From DMER01 sp003451645 (GTDB lineage Bacteria; Pseudomonadota; Alphaproteobacteria; Micropepsales; Micropepsaceae), in NCBI GenBank assembly GCA_031976175.1, contig DALYLR010000007.1, positions 46,633-110,632 of the forward strand: a stretch of 64,000 nt of DNA, written 5' to 3'. Numbering within the stretch: position 1 is the stretch's first letter; every line of letters starts with the position of its first letter. Of the stretch, positions 52,700 to 61,701 are shown in pieces. The position numbers were made by a program, and so were the translations under genes. Below the pieces are notes generated by a model. That model did not search any database. It was not told where the DNA came from and worked only from the letters and a program-made list of their open reading frames with translations.

Positions 52700-53827
52700 C
52701 TATTGCAAGGCGGGGTGAATAACGGCGCCATCCTTGGTCAGGCAGGTGCCTTTGATGATCTCGTCTTCCCAATCGATCTTGAGCGACTTGCCGCCCTTCT
52801 CGATCAGGGGTGTCAAGAAATTCAGCAGATTGCGCGCATAGAGCGACGTGGCATCCGTTGCCAGCCGTCCAGGCAGGTTCAGAAGCCCCATGATGGTGAC
52901 GCCATGGACGTCGACAATCTCGCCCGCCTTGGATAGGGGGCAATTCCCGCCTTGCTCGACCGCCAGATCGACAATGACCGATCCAGGCTTCATCGACTTG
53001 ACCATGTCCTCGGTGATCAGCACCGGCGCAGGCCGGCCTGGAATGAGCGCTGTTGTAATGGCGATGTCCTGCTTCTTGATAGTGTCGGCAACCAGGGCCG
53101 CTTGCTTGGCCTGGTACTCCGCCGACATCGGCTTGGCATAGCCAGCCGCTGTCTCAGCTTGTTTGAACTCCTCGTCGATCACCGCGACAAAGGTCCCGCC
53201 GAGCGACTCAACTTGCTCTTTTGCTGCTGGACGCACATCCGTCGCAGAGACGATAGCGCCAAGCCGCTTGGCGGTCGCGATCGCCTGAAGACCGGCGACA
53301 CCCGCGCCGAACACCATGACGCGCGCGGGCGCGATCGTGCCTGCCGCCGTCATCATCATGGGAAAAGCGCGATTAAACTGCGCGGCCGCGTCGATCACAG
53401 CCTTGTAGCCGGCCAAATTGGCTTGGCTGGACAGCACATCCATCGACTGCGCACGCGTGATGCGCGGCATGAATTCCATGGCAAAGGCGTTGATCCCTTG
53501 CGCCGCATATTTCGCCGCGTCCGCCTTGTTCGCGTAAGGCGCCAGGATGGCCGCGAGCATCGCGCCGCGCTTGAACAAGGGCAGCTCGTCATCCATCGGC
53601 CGGGCGACCTTGAGCACAATATCCGCGTCCTTGAGGACGTCCGCCGCCGATCCTGCAACCTGCGCACCGGCGTCCGCGTAAAGCTGATCGGCAACCTTGG
53701 CGCCTGCGCCCGCGCCTGCTTCGACGACCACATCGCAACCAAGGGCCTTGAACTTCTTGACCGTGTCTGGGGTCGCGGCAACGCGCGTCTCTTGGGGCCT
53801 GCGTTCTTTTGGTATCGCGATAAGCAT
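52700..53827 (-). CDS. pntAA: NAD(P) transhydrogenase subunit alpha-1 (NAD-binding)
   Basis: The soluble alpha-1 subunit binds NAD(H) and exchanges hydride with PntB across the complex. The 375-residue protein has the two-domain alanine-dehydrogenase-like fold: IPKERRPQETRVAATPDTVK at the start, the Rossmann motif VFGAGVAGLQAIATAKRLGA and VIVDLAVEQGGNCPLS at the NAD site. A split alpha chain (AA plus AB) is typical of alphaproteobacteria. Confidence 0.96.
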   Translation of the reverse strand: MLIAIPKERRPQETRVAATPDTVKKFKALGCDVVVEAGAGAGAKVADQLYADAGAQVAGSAADVLKDADIVLKVARPMDDELPLFKRGAMLAAILAPYANKADAAKYAAQGINAFAMEFMPRITRAQSMDVLSSQANLAGYKAVIDAAAQFNRAFPMMMTAAGTIAPARVMVFGAGVAGLQAIATAKRLGAIVSATDVRPAAKEQVESLGGTFVAVIDEEFKQAETAAGYAKPMSAEYQAKQAALVADTIKKQDIAITTALIPGRPAPVLITEDMVKSMKPGSVIVDLAVEQGGNCPLSKAGEIVDVHGVTIMGLLNLPGRLATDATSLYARNLLNFLTPLIEKGGKSLKIDWEDEIIKGTCLTKDGAVIHPALQ

Positions 53828-53942
53828 AGGCGGGTAAGTCCTTTCAAACCCTAGGTGACACGCAGTCCGCAGCCCAAATGGCCGCGCAGGCTGTCATGCA
53901 GACTCAAGCCGGGGGAACGCGAAGCAGGCGGGAGTATCGGGA

Positions 53943-54086
53943 CTAAACGAGGAAGATCGCCATCAAAATAAGCGTGAGCACGACAAAAATGGTTCCCCAC
54001 TTGGTCAGGGACCAGAACAGATCAAAGGTTTCATTCTGTGCGCGGATATCCATCTTTCCACGGACATGAGGGTGGTTGTCGGCCAT
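53943..54086 (-). CDS. aa3-type cytochrome c oxidase subunit IV, small membrane protein
   Basis: I translated this 47-residue gene directly; it is too short for most gene finders. It reads MADNHPHVRGKMDIRAQNET, then a single membrane helix (FDLFWSLTKWGTIFVVLTL onward), matching the bacterial aa3-oxidase subunit IV family (MDIRxQxxTFxxF). AAGGAG lies 6 nt upstream. It is 115 nt upstream of pntAA, the usual alphaproteobacterial neighbour. Confidence 0.85.
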   Translation of the reverse strand: MADNHPHVRGKMDIRAQNETFDLFWSLTKWGTIFVVLTLILMAIFLV

Positions 54087-54167
54087 CGCGGTCTCCTTGG
54101 TACCCTGTAAGGCAATGATCAATCTGGCCGGGACTATAGCAGCCGATTCGGCCTGAGCAACCGTCCG

Positions 54168-55412
54168 TTAGCGGACCTTAGCAGCCGCCCACTCCTCAAT
54201 CCTGGTGAAAGCGGAGTGTTGGCCTGGTGCGCTTCTGGGATCGGCAGCCGTTCCGGTGACCAAATAGATGGAACCGCGTTTGGCCGCGCGATCGATCCAC
54301 ACCCCGCCATAAAGTCCATAGGCCTCGCCGATATGGCCTGCCCGCGATTTGCCATCGGCGAACACATCATCCCGGCAGCCATGTTTATTGGCCCCCGACA
54401 GCAAATGGATCGACAGACCATAGCCGCACATGGTCCCCTTCTCTGTCTCGCCCGCACTGGGGACCTGCCATCCTGGAGCAAAGATCTGAGCTACCGATCG
54501 CGGCATCAGAAACGGGCCTGCCGGTCCCTGACCATCGCTCAGAAGCATCGCCACAATCCGCCCCAAGCCTGCCAGCGAGATGCGCAATCCCCCTTGCGGG
54601 CTGAACAGGCCGCCATTCTCTCCAGGCTTGTAGGCAGTGAGATCGCACGGCGCCGCCGCGTCCTCGCGATAGACCGGGCATGGCGGGCGCAGTCCTTTCA
54701 GGTCATCGACCTGCGCGATCCATGGCCCCTCCGGCGCCCATTGGGTTTCATCCGGCCCGGTGCGGTAGAGCACAGCGGCCTTGGCAAGCGCACCATCCGG
54801 ACACTGCGCCCAGTTGAAACACCCCTCAATGCTGAGAGGCGTCAGCACCAAACGATCCATCAACCGGTCAAAGCGCTCCCCGCTCACCCGCTCCATGATC
54901 GTGCCAATGACCACAAAATTGTAATTGGCGTAACGGAAGAACGCGCCCGGCGCATGGTCTGGATCGAACCGGCCCGCATCGCCAAAGCTAGGCTCTACCC
55001 GGGTGCCAAGGCCAAACACATATCCCGTACCATCGGTCAGCGCGGAGGTGTGCGTGAGAAGCTGCCGCAAGGTCAAAGCCCGATCCGGAAACTCAGGATG
55101 CTGCACCGGGTAGCCCAAATACCCCGAAATATCCGCATCGAGATCAAGCTTGCCCGTTTCCACCATGCGCATCACGCCGAGTGCGGTGACAAGCTTTGAG
55201 ATTGACGCTACCCGCACCAGCGCATCTTCCCGCATCGGCCGAGCGCAAGTCCGGCCGTCCTCGGCAAAGACTGCACACCCTTGCGCTTGCAAGCGCGGCG
55301 GCGATCCAGCCTCGATCACGGCGGTGAGCAGCCCTGCAATCCGCGGCTCCTGCGCGATGGCATGGCCAGCAAACACCAACCCCAAAAAAGCAACGAGAAG
55401 AACGCGACCCAT
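54168..55412 (-). CDS. Serine hydrolase, beta-lactamase family (class C-like fold)
   Basis: The 414-residue exported protein has a signal peptide (ending HAIAQ) and the penicillin-binding/esterase pattern: SxxK as SISK (VRVASISKLVTALGVMR), then YANYNFVVIG with the Tyr-x-Asn element, and a late HIGEAYGLYGGV resembling the third motif. Substrate is unknown; esterase, peptidase or beta-lactamase are possible. It starts 2 nt after the alpha/beta hydrolase stop. Confidence 0.88.
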   Translation of the reverse strand: MGRVLLVAFLGLVFAGHAIAQEPRIAGLLTAVIEAGSPPRLQAQGCAVFAEDGRTCARPMREDALVRVASISKLVTALGVMRMVETGKLDLDADISGYLGYPVQHPEFPDRALTLRQLLTHTSALTDGTGYVFGLGTRVEPSFGDAGRFDPDHAPGAFFRYANYNFVVIGTIMERVSGERFDRLMDRLVLTPLSIEGCFNWAQCPDGALAKAAVLYRTGPDETQWAPEGPWIAQVDDLKGLRPPCPVYREDAAAPCDLTAYKPGENGGLFSPQGGLRISLAGLGRIVAMLLSDGQGPAGPFLMPRSVAQIFAPGWQVPSAGETEKGTMCGYGLSIHLLSGANKHGCRDDVFADGKSRAGHIGEAYGLYGGVWIDRAAKRGSIYLVTGTAADPRSAPGQHSAFTRIEEWAAAKVR

Positions 55413-55414
55413 AC

Positions 55415-56377
55415 CTAAAGCCCCATCGGTTTACGGCTGGGCGAGGAGTGCTCCCAATCCGCGAGCAATGCCCGCATCGCGGCAACAAAGGCCAAAGGCT
55501 GATCAAGCATCACATGATGGCGCGCTTGCGGGATTTCGACCACGGGCGCGGAGCGGCCCAGAAGATTGAACATATATTCCCCCACCTCATGCGGCATCAG
55601 ATCGGACAACTCGCCCCGGAAGATCGCGATCCGGCATCGCGTCGCCTTTAGCCGCGCCGCCATATCGCCAATGGAAAAGCGCGTCCAGATCGACGGATCG
55701 AACTTCCACGTCCAGCCCCCTGGCACCTGCACCAGAGATTTCCGGGCGATGAAGTCGACAATATAGAGGTTCTCGCAGGGCTGCTCCGGGGCCAGGCGAA
55801 ACCGCCCCAAGGCTTGCGCCAGCTCCGGATAGATGCGATGCGGGCGGATTTCGCGGTGCGGCGGCCCTTCATGGCGCCGCTCTGGAGGGGACACGGGCGA
55901 GTCCACAATCACAACCCCACCCAACCGCTCGCCATGCAAGGCTCCGGTCAAGATCGTGACAAAGCCGCCAAAACTATGCGCCGCGATGATCGGCGGCCGG
56001 GGCGCGTCAAACAGGCCCGCATGCTCGCACACGGCCAATTGCTCTGCGACGAAGTGCTCCATCGTATAGGTCGTCCGCCGGCCGCTATCGCCCATGCCCG
56101 ACAGGTCCATCGCGACCACGTTGAACTCGGCCGCAAAGAACGGCGCGATGAAGGACCACCAAAAGGCGTGTGCGCCATTGCCATGCACCAGCAGCAAACC
56201 TGGCCGCCCCCGCGTGCCCCATTGCAGGTAATGGATTGGGCAACCGTCCACCGTCACCACATGCGACTGGGCCGGTGTCGCCACCGCGCTTTCAAACCAA
56301 TCGGGTCCGGCAACCGCCTCGCCATGAAAGGCCGAGAGCAATCCGGGCTTGGGAGTTTCAGCGGGACCAGCACTCAT
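55415..56377 (-). CDS. Alpha/beta hydrolase
   Basis: The 320-residue protein has the hydrolase fold: LLLVHGNGAHAFWWSFIAPF (oxyanion HGNG), DLSGMGDSGRR, nucleophile AHSFGGF (Ser) and the late RHHVMLDQP (His). ATG 56377 overlaps the thioesterase stop (ATGA), so the frame continuing to 56683 is not used. Substrate unknown. It lies in a probable operon thioesterase-hydrolase-serine hydrolase. Confidence 0.9.
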   Translation of the reverse strand: MSAGPAETPKPGLLSAFHGEAVAGPDWFESAVATPAQSHVVTVDGCPIHYLQWGTRGRPGLLLVHGNGAHAFWWSFIAPFFAAEFNVVAMDLSGMGDSGRRTTYTMEHFVAEQLAVCEHAGLFDAPRPPIIAAHSFGGFVTILTGALHGERLGGVVIVDSPVSPPERRHEGPPHREIRPHRIYPELAQALGRFRLAPEQPCENLYIVDFIARKSLVQVPGGWTWKFDPSIWTRFSIGDMAARLKATRCRIAIFRGELSDLMPHEVGEYMFNLLGRSAPVVEIPQARHHVMLDQPLAFVAAMRALLADWEHSSPSRKPMGL

Positions 56378-56853
56378 TGGGGACGCTTTCTCTGTGGCCG
56401 GATACCCAGCGCCTTGAACACGCCTGTGGCGGTCATGATCACTTTGGGCCCTGACCAGATGCGCCCTTGGACAGTGAAGAAGTCGTCCTCTGATGCGGCA
56501 ATCGTGCCGGTTCCTTCGACCCAATCCCCCACATGAGCTGCGTCCACAAAGTCGGTCACCATCCGCACCGTGACCCAGAACCTGTTGGTCTGCATGGTCA
56601 CCGCATGGCCCAAGGCCATATCGGCAAAGGCCATCAGCATACCGCCATGGCAGTTCTTCATGCCATTCGTGTGGTGCTCGCACACCAGAAACGCCCGCAC
56701 ATAGCTGCCGTCAGCGTGGTCGAGCTCATAGAGCGGCCCTATCGCCCGGCCAAACCCTTGGAACCAATTCATCCGCTGATAGCCGGGCGGGATGTCTGGC
56801 GTGGTCTCTTCAAGCAAATCATCGGTCATAAGGGGTACGTCCGCCCGAACCAT
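56374..56853 (-). CDS. PaaI-family hot-dog thioesterase
   Basis: The protein of about 159 residues matches the PaaI/YbgC-type hot-dog group: NCHGGMLMAFADMALGHAV (active-site region with Asp), VTDFVDAAHVGDWVEGTG. An acyl-CoA thioesterase is likely. The start is ambiguous: ATG 56853 has a GTGGGG sequence 7 nt upstream; ATG 56829 and 56877 are alternatives. It is divergent from amn. Confidence 0.88.
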   Translation of the reverse strand: MVRADVPLMTDDLLEETTPDIPPGYQRMNWFQGFGRAIGPLYELDHADGSYVRAFLVCEHHTNGMKNCHGGMLMAFADMALGHAVTMQTNRFWVTVRMVTDFVDAAHVGDWVEGTGTIAASEDDFFTVQGRIWSGPKVIMTATGVFKALGIRPQRKRPQ

Positions 56854-56935
56854 TGGAAGCCCCACTCTAACCCGCAAGCCGCCGAGCGCAAGACTGCCTC
56901 TGGTGGGAAGGCGGCGCCTGCGCTAAAAGGGCCAG

Positions 56936-58381
56936 ATGCCACATGCGCAGAAAGCGTCCGCCGCAATTGATGACCTTGAGCGCCTCTATGCCAATGCCGT
57001 GACAGCGTTGCGCGAGGCACTGAGCCGCTTTGCCAATGACCGCACCGCACCAACACCGCAAGAGCGTGCGCAGTTCCGCTATCCGGAGTTGCGCGTCCAT
57101 TATGATCCGGCAGGAACAGTGCCGGTCTTGAGCCGCGCCTATGCAAAATTGTCCGAACCCGGCACATTTGCGACCACGCTGACCCATCCCCGCTACTTCC
57201 GGCCTTATCTCCTGGAGCAGTTGACCGCGCTGAGCCGCGATTACGGCATCACCATCGAGGTCTTGCCCAGCGCCACAGAGATTGCCTATCCATATTGCCT
57301 GGAGAACACCGACGAACTGGCCTTTGGCGGCGCCTCGCCAGCCGAACTTGCGCGGGCGTTTCCCTATCCCATGCTCAGCAGTGTGGGCGATGAAATCGCC
57401 GATGGCGACTGGATCTTTGGCCCGGACAGCGCCAAGCCGCTGGCGCTCTTCGATGCACCGCGCACGGATTATTCCTTGCGCCGCTTGGTCCATTACACGG
57501 GCACGCCCTGGCGCCACATTCAGCCTTGGATCCTGTTCACCAATTATCACCGCTATGTCGATGCGTTTATCGACTGGGCGCTGGCCCAGATCGCGGACGG
57601 CTCGGAATTTGAGGCGCTCTCGGCGTCGGGATACGTGGTGGCTGACCGCAACACACCCAACCCGCGTGAACTGATCCAGAACGCCCCCTGGCGCCGCTTT
57701 CAGATGCCGGCCTATCACCTGATGCGCCGCAATGGTGAGGGCCTGAGCCTCATTAACATTGGCGTCGGCCCCTCAAACGCCAAGAACGTGACCGACCATC
57801 TGGCTGTCTTGCGCCCGCATTGCTGGCTGATGATCGGCCATTGCGGGGGCCTGCGCCAAAGTCAGCGCATTGGCGATTATGTGCTCGCACACGCCTATCT
57901 GCGCGACGACAACATTCTGGATGAGGTCATGCCGCCGGAAATCCCGCTGCCTGCCATCGCCGAGGTGCAAGTGGCCCTGCATACGGCCGCCAGTATCATT
58001 ACGGGCGCCAGTGGTGAGGAACTGAAGCATCGCCTGCGCACGGGCACTGTCGTCACGACCGATGACCGCAATTGGGAGCTGCGCTTCACTGCTCAGCGCC
58101 GCCGCTTCAACCAGTCGCGCGCCATTGCAATCGACATGGAAAGCGGCACGATCGCGGCACAAGGGTTCCGCTTCCGCGTCCCATACGGCACGCTGCTCTG
58201 CGTCTCGGACAAGCCGTTGCATGGTGAGATCAAATTGCCCGGTGCCGCCGACCGCTTCTACGAGACCGCCGTGGGGCAGCATTTGCAGATCGGCATCGAG
58301 ACCTTGGAGCTGTTGCGGCGGGAGCAGTCGCGCCTTCACTCCCGCAAACTGCGTGCTTTTGACGAGCCGCCGTTCCGCTAG
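56936..58381 (+). CDS. amn: AMP nucleosidase
   Basis: AMP nucleosidase splits AMP to adenine and ribose-5-phosphate, lowering adenylate pools. The 481-residue protein has the N-terminal regulatory domain (RYPELRVHYDPAGTVP) and the C-terminal nucleoside-phosphorylase-like domain (INIGVGPSNAKNVTDHLAVL, MIGHCGGLRQSQ, AIDMESGTIAAQGFRF, LCVSDKPLHGEIK). Full length and well conserved. Confidence 0.95.
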   Translation: MPHAQKASAAIDDLERLYANAVTALREALSRFANDRTAPTPQERAQFRYPELRVHYDPAGTVPVLSRAYAKLSEPGTFATTLTHPRYFRPYLLEQLTALSRDYGITIEVLPSATEIAYPYCLENTDELAFGGASPAELARAFPYPMLSSVGDEIADGDWIFGPDSAKPLALFDAPRTDYSLRRLVHYTGTPWRHIQPWILFTNYHRYVDAFIDWALAQIADGSEFEALSASGYVVADRNTPNPRELIQNAPWRRFQMPAYHLMRRNGEGLSLINIGVGPSNAKNVTDHLAVLRPHCWLMIGHCGGLRQSQRIGDYVLAHAYLRDDNILDEVMPPEIPLPAIAEVQVALHTAASIITGASGEELKHRLRTGTVVTTDDRNWELRFTAQRRRFNQSRAIAIDMESGTIAAQGFRFRVPYGTLLCVSDKPLHGEIKLPGAADRFYETAVGQHLQIGIETLELLRREQSRLHSRKLRAFDEPPFR

Positions 58382-58391
58382 GCAGTGTTTG

Positions 58392-59414
58392 TCAGGCGTG
58401 CCATTCGAGCCAGTGCCCATGCGGATCGCAAACGCCAAGCACCCGCTCGTTGACCGTGCCGCGATCATAGCTCTGCAGGCGGATGGGATAGCGGCCCTCG
58501 TGATACTCAATGCTGACCCGCGCGACCGGCCGCGCGGCACTAGCCTCCAGCAAGATTGCGTCGAGCTGCTCGCGCATGAGCGGCGTAAACTGATAGGTGA
58601 CATGGGTGTGGCTGACCACAACCCGTCCATCCTTGGGCGTTTGCGCAAGCTGCGGCCCCAGAAGCGCCAAGGCATCGCCAAAGCGGATGGTCACGGGGTG
58701 CTCCATCAGCACACGGATTGCCGCATCGAGCCGCGCATGACGCTCCAGAAGCTCCGGCCAAACAAGCGCCTTCAGCCATAGCCGGTCCTCTGCATTATTG
58801 AGGTCGACCGGATTGAGCTCCAGCCCCACCCGCGTCAGGATCGCGGGCATTGACAGGCCGAGGGTAGGCACCGCGCCGCCACGCATCTCGCATGAGAGCG
58901 TCACTGGCGCATCTGCAGCGCCCCGAGCCAGTGCGACGGCCCCACCCTGCTTGTACTGATAGCCGTACCGGTCGAAATTCAGATTGAACCCTGCGGATGG
59001 GCCGATCTCGATCAAATGCAAACCCTGACCACTCTCGCGCGCGACAAGGTCAAAGACCGGCATCACACTCGTGCAACGCCCGACCTCATTGGTGTTGGTC
59101 ACGCGTGACCGGATCATGGGCAGCAGAGCGGCCTCATGGGCGTCCACGAAATCCCGGAACAGGAGGACAGGATCGCCGTGTGGGCGTGCACCTGGTCTCA
59201 CTGATGGGTAATGCTCCGCCAACGGATGGTCTGCACCTTTCAGAAGCAAGGCATGCACGCTGCCCAGCAGGATGTTGGCATGGGGCTGCCCATCGCGCAC
59301 TTGCGCCGCCAGGTCTTGAAGGCGCTGGTCCTCGCCAATACCAAGTGACAATCGCTCATAGAGCGGGCTTTGGCCACGCGCGGCCTCTTGCGAGAAAAAT
59401 GTCCAGTAGCTCAC
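58392..59414 (-). CDS. DUF2332-family protein
   Basis: The 340-residue protein fits DUF2332: SPLYERLSLGIGEDQRLQDL near the N-terminus, ANILLGSVHALLLKGADHPL, and LIEIGPSAGFNLNFDRYGY, a methyltransferase-like GxSAGxN motif. Biochemical role is unknown. It starts 8 nt past the ABC1-kinase stop and is likely co-transcribed with it. Confidence 0.88.
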   Translation of the reverse strand: MSYWTFFSQEAARGQSPLYERLSLGIGEDQRLQDLAAQVRDGQPHANILLGSVHALLLKGADHPLAEHYPSVRPGARPHGDPVLLFRDFVDAHEAALLPMIRSRVTNTNEVGRCTSVMPVFDLVARESGQGLHLIEIGPSAGFNLNFDRYGYQYKQGGAVALARGAADAPVTLSCEMRGGAVPTLGLSMPAILTRVGLELNPVDLNNAEDRLWLKALVWPELLERHARLDAAIRVLMEHPVTIRFGDALALLGPQLAQTPKDGRVVVSHTHVTYQFTPLMREQLDAILLEASAARPVARVSIEYHEGRYPIRLQSYDRGTVNERVLGVCDPHGHWLEWHA

Positions 59415-59422
59415 GCCGCCTC

Positions 59423-60784
59423 CTACTGCGGCAGTGGCACACCCGCCGCCGCAAAGGCGTCTTGCTGCCGGGCCGCCACGGTGTCAAGCCGGAACCCGTC
59501 TATCGCCTGATTAAAGAGCGTGTGGAAGTTCAGCTCCGCACCCAAATGGAGGAACACACCGCCCAGACCTATGGCCGCCCGGTCCATGAACACGAACTCG
59601 CGCGGCGGCTTGACAGGTCCATGCTTGCGCAAGCGGCTATGCACCTCAAAGGCTTCCCGCCGCCCATATTGCCCCGGCTCGACCCCATTGGCGATCGTCC
59701 GTACACGGTCTTCCAGCATAGGCGCATAGATGAACCGCGCCCAGATGCTCAGAGTCTCGATCGTCTCGCGCGACAGGCCCTTGAACCCCCAAGTCTCGAA
59801 AGCGTGCACCGCAAGGTCGCCGTCATTGCGCAGCATGGCATGATAGAGATCGACCACCCCGCCAACAAAGTTGGGGTTAAATGTCCGTATACAGCCATAA
59901 TCCAGCAAGTTCAGCGCCAGGTCCGGTGCTACGGTATAATTGCCCAAATGCGGATCGCCATGGATCACGGCCAGATTGGCAAAGGGCAGCCACCAGGCCT
60001 GGAACATTTGTGTGGCGAGCCGGTTACGGTCGGCCAGCGGCCCGTCCTTGAAACTCAGCATCGGCCGGCCGTCGAGCCAGTTCATGGTCAAAAGCCGCTT
60101 GGTCGACAGCCCATCCACCACTTGCGGGATGCGGATGCCGTCATGCCCTTCAAAGAACCGGCTATAGAGGCGGATATGGGCCGCCTCGCGAAAGTAATCC
60201 AATTCCTCGCGCAATCTGGCCCCAATCTCGTCGACCATGTCGGACGGATCGATTGCCTTGTCCATTCGTTTGTACACGGACAGAAGCAGCTTCAATTGCT
60301 GCACATCGGCCTCAACGGCAGAGGCCATGTCCGGGTATTGCAGCTTGGCAGCGAGCTTCGCGCCATCGAGACCCACCGCCCGGTGGACCTGCCCCAAAGA
60401 GGCCGCAGCCGCCGCCTCCCGCTCAAAGGAGTGGAATTTGCGCTCCCAATCAGCGCCCAGCTCCGCCATCATCCGCCGCCGGACGAAAGGCCAGCCCATG
60501 GCGGGGGCCGCCGCCTGCAACTGCATCAATTCCTGCGCATATTCCTCCGGCAGCGCTTCGGGAATGGTCGCCAGCATTTGCGCGACCTTCATCATCGGAC
60601 CCTTCAGGCCCCCAAGCATGGCCTTGAGGTCGGCGGCCGTCGCCTTGTGGTCGACCGAGCCCAGCGCGCGCGAGCCTGCGAACTTCGCCGCCGCGACACT
60701 CGCTTGCGCGCCGACGCGGGCATAGCGCGACAGGCGGCCGCTCAGCGAATTGCGTTCGGGATCGTCGCCGTTGGGATTGCTCAT
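59423..60784 (-). CDS. ABC1/AarF/UbiB-family atypical kinase
   Basis: This family includes UbiB, which supports ubiquinone synthesis. The 453-residue protein has a KxGQ-like N-terminal motif (LKGPMMKVAQML), the Ala-rich loop AAAASLGQVHRA, ELDYFREAAH, and the catalytic HGDPHLGNY with DYG. It is not in a ubi operon, so assignment to UbiB itself is uncertain; the ubiquinone link with the COQ9 gene in this window is suggestive only. Confidence 0.88.
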   Translation of the reverse strand: MSNPNGDDPERNSLSGRLSRYARVGAQASVAAAKFAGSRALGSVDHKATAADLKAMLGGLKGPMMKVAQMLATIPEALPEEYAQELMQLQAAAPAMGWPFVRRRMMAELGADWERKFHSFEREAAAAASLGQVHRAVGLDGAKLAAKLQYPDMASAVEADVQQLKLLLSVYKRMDKAIDPSDMVDEIGARLREELDYFREAAHIRLYSRFFEGHDGIRIPQVVDGLSTKRLLTMNWLDGRPMLSFKDGPLADRNRLATQMFQAWWLPFANLAVIHGDPHLGNYTVAPDLALNLLDYGCIRTFNPNFVGGVVDLYHAMLRNDGDLAVHAFETWGFKGLSRETIETLSIWARFIYAPMLEDRVRTIANGVEPGQYGRREAFEVHSRLRKHGPVKPPREFVFMDRAAIGLGGVFLHLGAELNFHTLFNQAIDGFRLDTVAARQQDAFAAAGVPLPQ

Positions 60785-60908
60785 GGGTCCTCATTAGGCG
60801 GTGCGCGACGGTGGACTATGGCCGCGCCTTAACCAGCCTTGCGGGATATGGACCTTGCGCCTCCCGCGATCAATGCAGCAAATGCCCGGACGGCGCGATG
60901 TCACACCG

Positions 60909-61385
60909 CTATGCGCTCTTGCCGCATGCCTTGAGCGCCTGCTCAAATCCTTCAAGCGCGGGGCCTGCGACTGATGCGTCATGGGCATCTGCCAGCCATC
61001 CATCATACCGCGCCAAGGCGGTCCCACAGGCACATTCGTCGCGTGCCGGAAGCGAAAACGCGGCGAACAGCCTGTCGCGCTTCTCCTGCGCCCCTGCGGC
61101 GGGGGCGGGCAACCAGGGCTCATCTCCCCACGGCGCCAGGTGCTCATTCCGCTGCGCGGCCTTGGCCTTCTCCACAAAGCGCGCGGCCGTGATGTAGTTG
61201 ACGTCGCGCCGCGCCTCAATGGCCGCCCTGGCGCGATAGGCCCGCGCGGCACAGGCGCCAAAGGTATCGCCTGTGATCTCTTTCTTAAGATACGGGTCGA
61301 CGGCAAAGGTGGACTCCAAAGGCGCACACCCTGCCATGGCCGCCAAGAGCCATACTGTTGCGAGAAGGCACCGGCCGGTGGTCAT
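60909..61385 (-). CDS. Putative lipoprotein, unknown function
   Basis: The 158-residue product has a signal with lipobox MAGC (Cys20) and a helical mature region with Cys pairs (FGACAAR, ECACGT, KACGK). No domain is recognised. The start lies 17 nt downstream of an orphan intrinsic terminator (61402-61446), which may control its transcription. It reads toward the ABC1-kinase gene, 124 nt away. Confidence 0.72.
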   Translation of the reverse strand: MTTGRCLLATVWLLAAMAGCAPLESTFAVDPYLKKEITGDTFGACAARAYRARAAIEARRDVNYITAARFVEKAKAAQRNEHLAPWGDEPWLPAPAAGAQEKRDRLFAAFSLPARDECACGTALARYDGWLADAHDASVAGPALEGFEQALKACGKSA

Positions 61386-61401
61386 CAGGTCACCCTAACT
61401 C

Positions 61402-61446
61402 AAAAAAAAGGGCGCGCGCAGGGCTTGGCAGCCCGCGCAGCGCCCA
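61402..61446 (-). terminator. Orphan intrinsic terminator upstream of lipoprotein gene
   Basis: On the minus strand a long GC hairpin (GGGCGC...GCGCCC with inner AGCCC/GGGCT pairing, 61410-61446) is followed by eight T residues (61409-61402). No annotated minus-strand gene lies immediately to its right, so it ends either an unseen transcript (61450-61700) or the leader of the gene at 61385. The 316-bp space to the divergent regulator holds nothing else I recognise. Confidence 0.75.
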
Positions 61447-61701
61447 CTGTGCCCCCACACAGGTCCCCTGAGCCGATCAATTCGAACGCTGCGGATGCGT
61501 CCCCTCTGCGATGGCTCAAGAAACTAAACAAGGGTCACACAATGTGGGCTGACCGGCAAGCGCGGCAGCGCCTGTGTGCTTTGTTTGTAGGCCGTGCGAT
61601 GCAAGCCCGCAACAGTGCCATTTTGGGCCATCCTAACCTGCCCTTTACGCAAAGCCCGCCATGCTCCCTTTCGCAACCATCCGCCTTTCTGGAGCTGGAC
61701 A

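Noticed and set aside
58997..60832. 611-codon plus-strand ORF
   Set aside because: Antisense to the ABC1-kinase and DUF2332 genes, which have intact family motifs.
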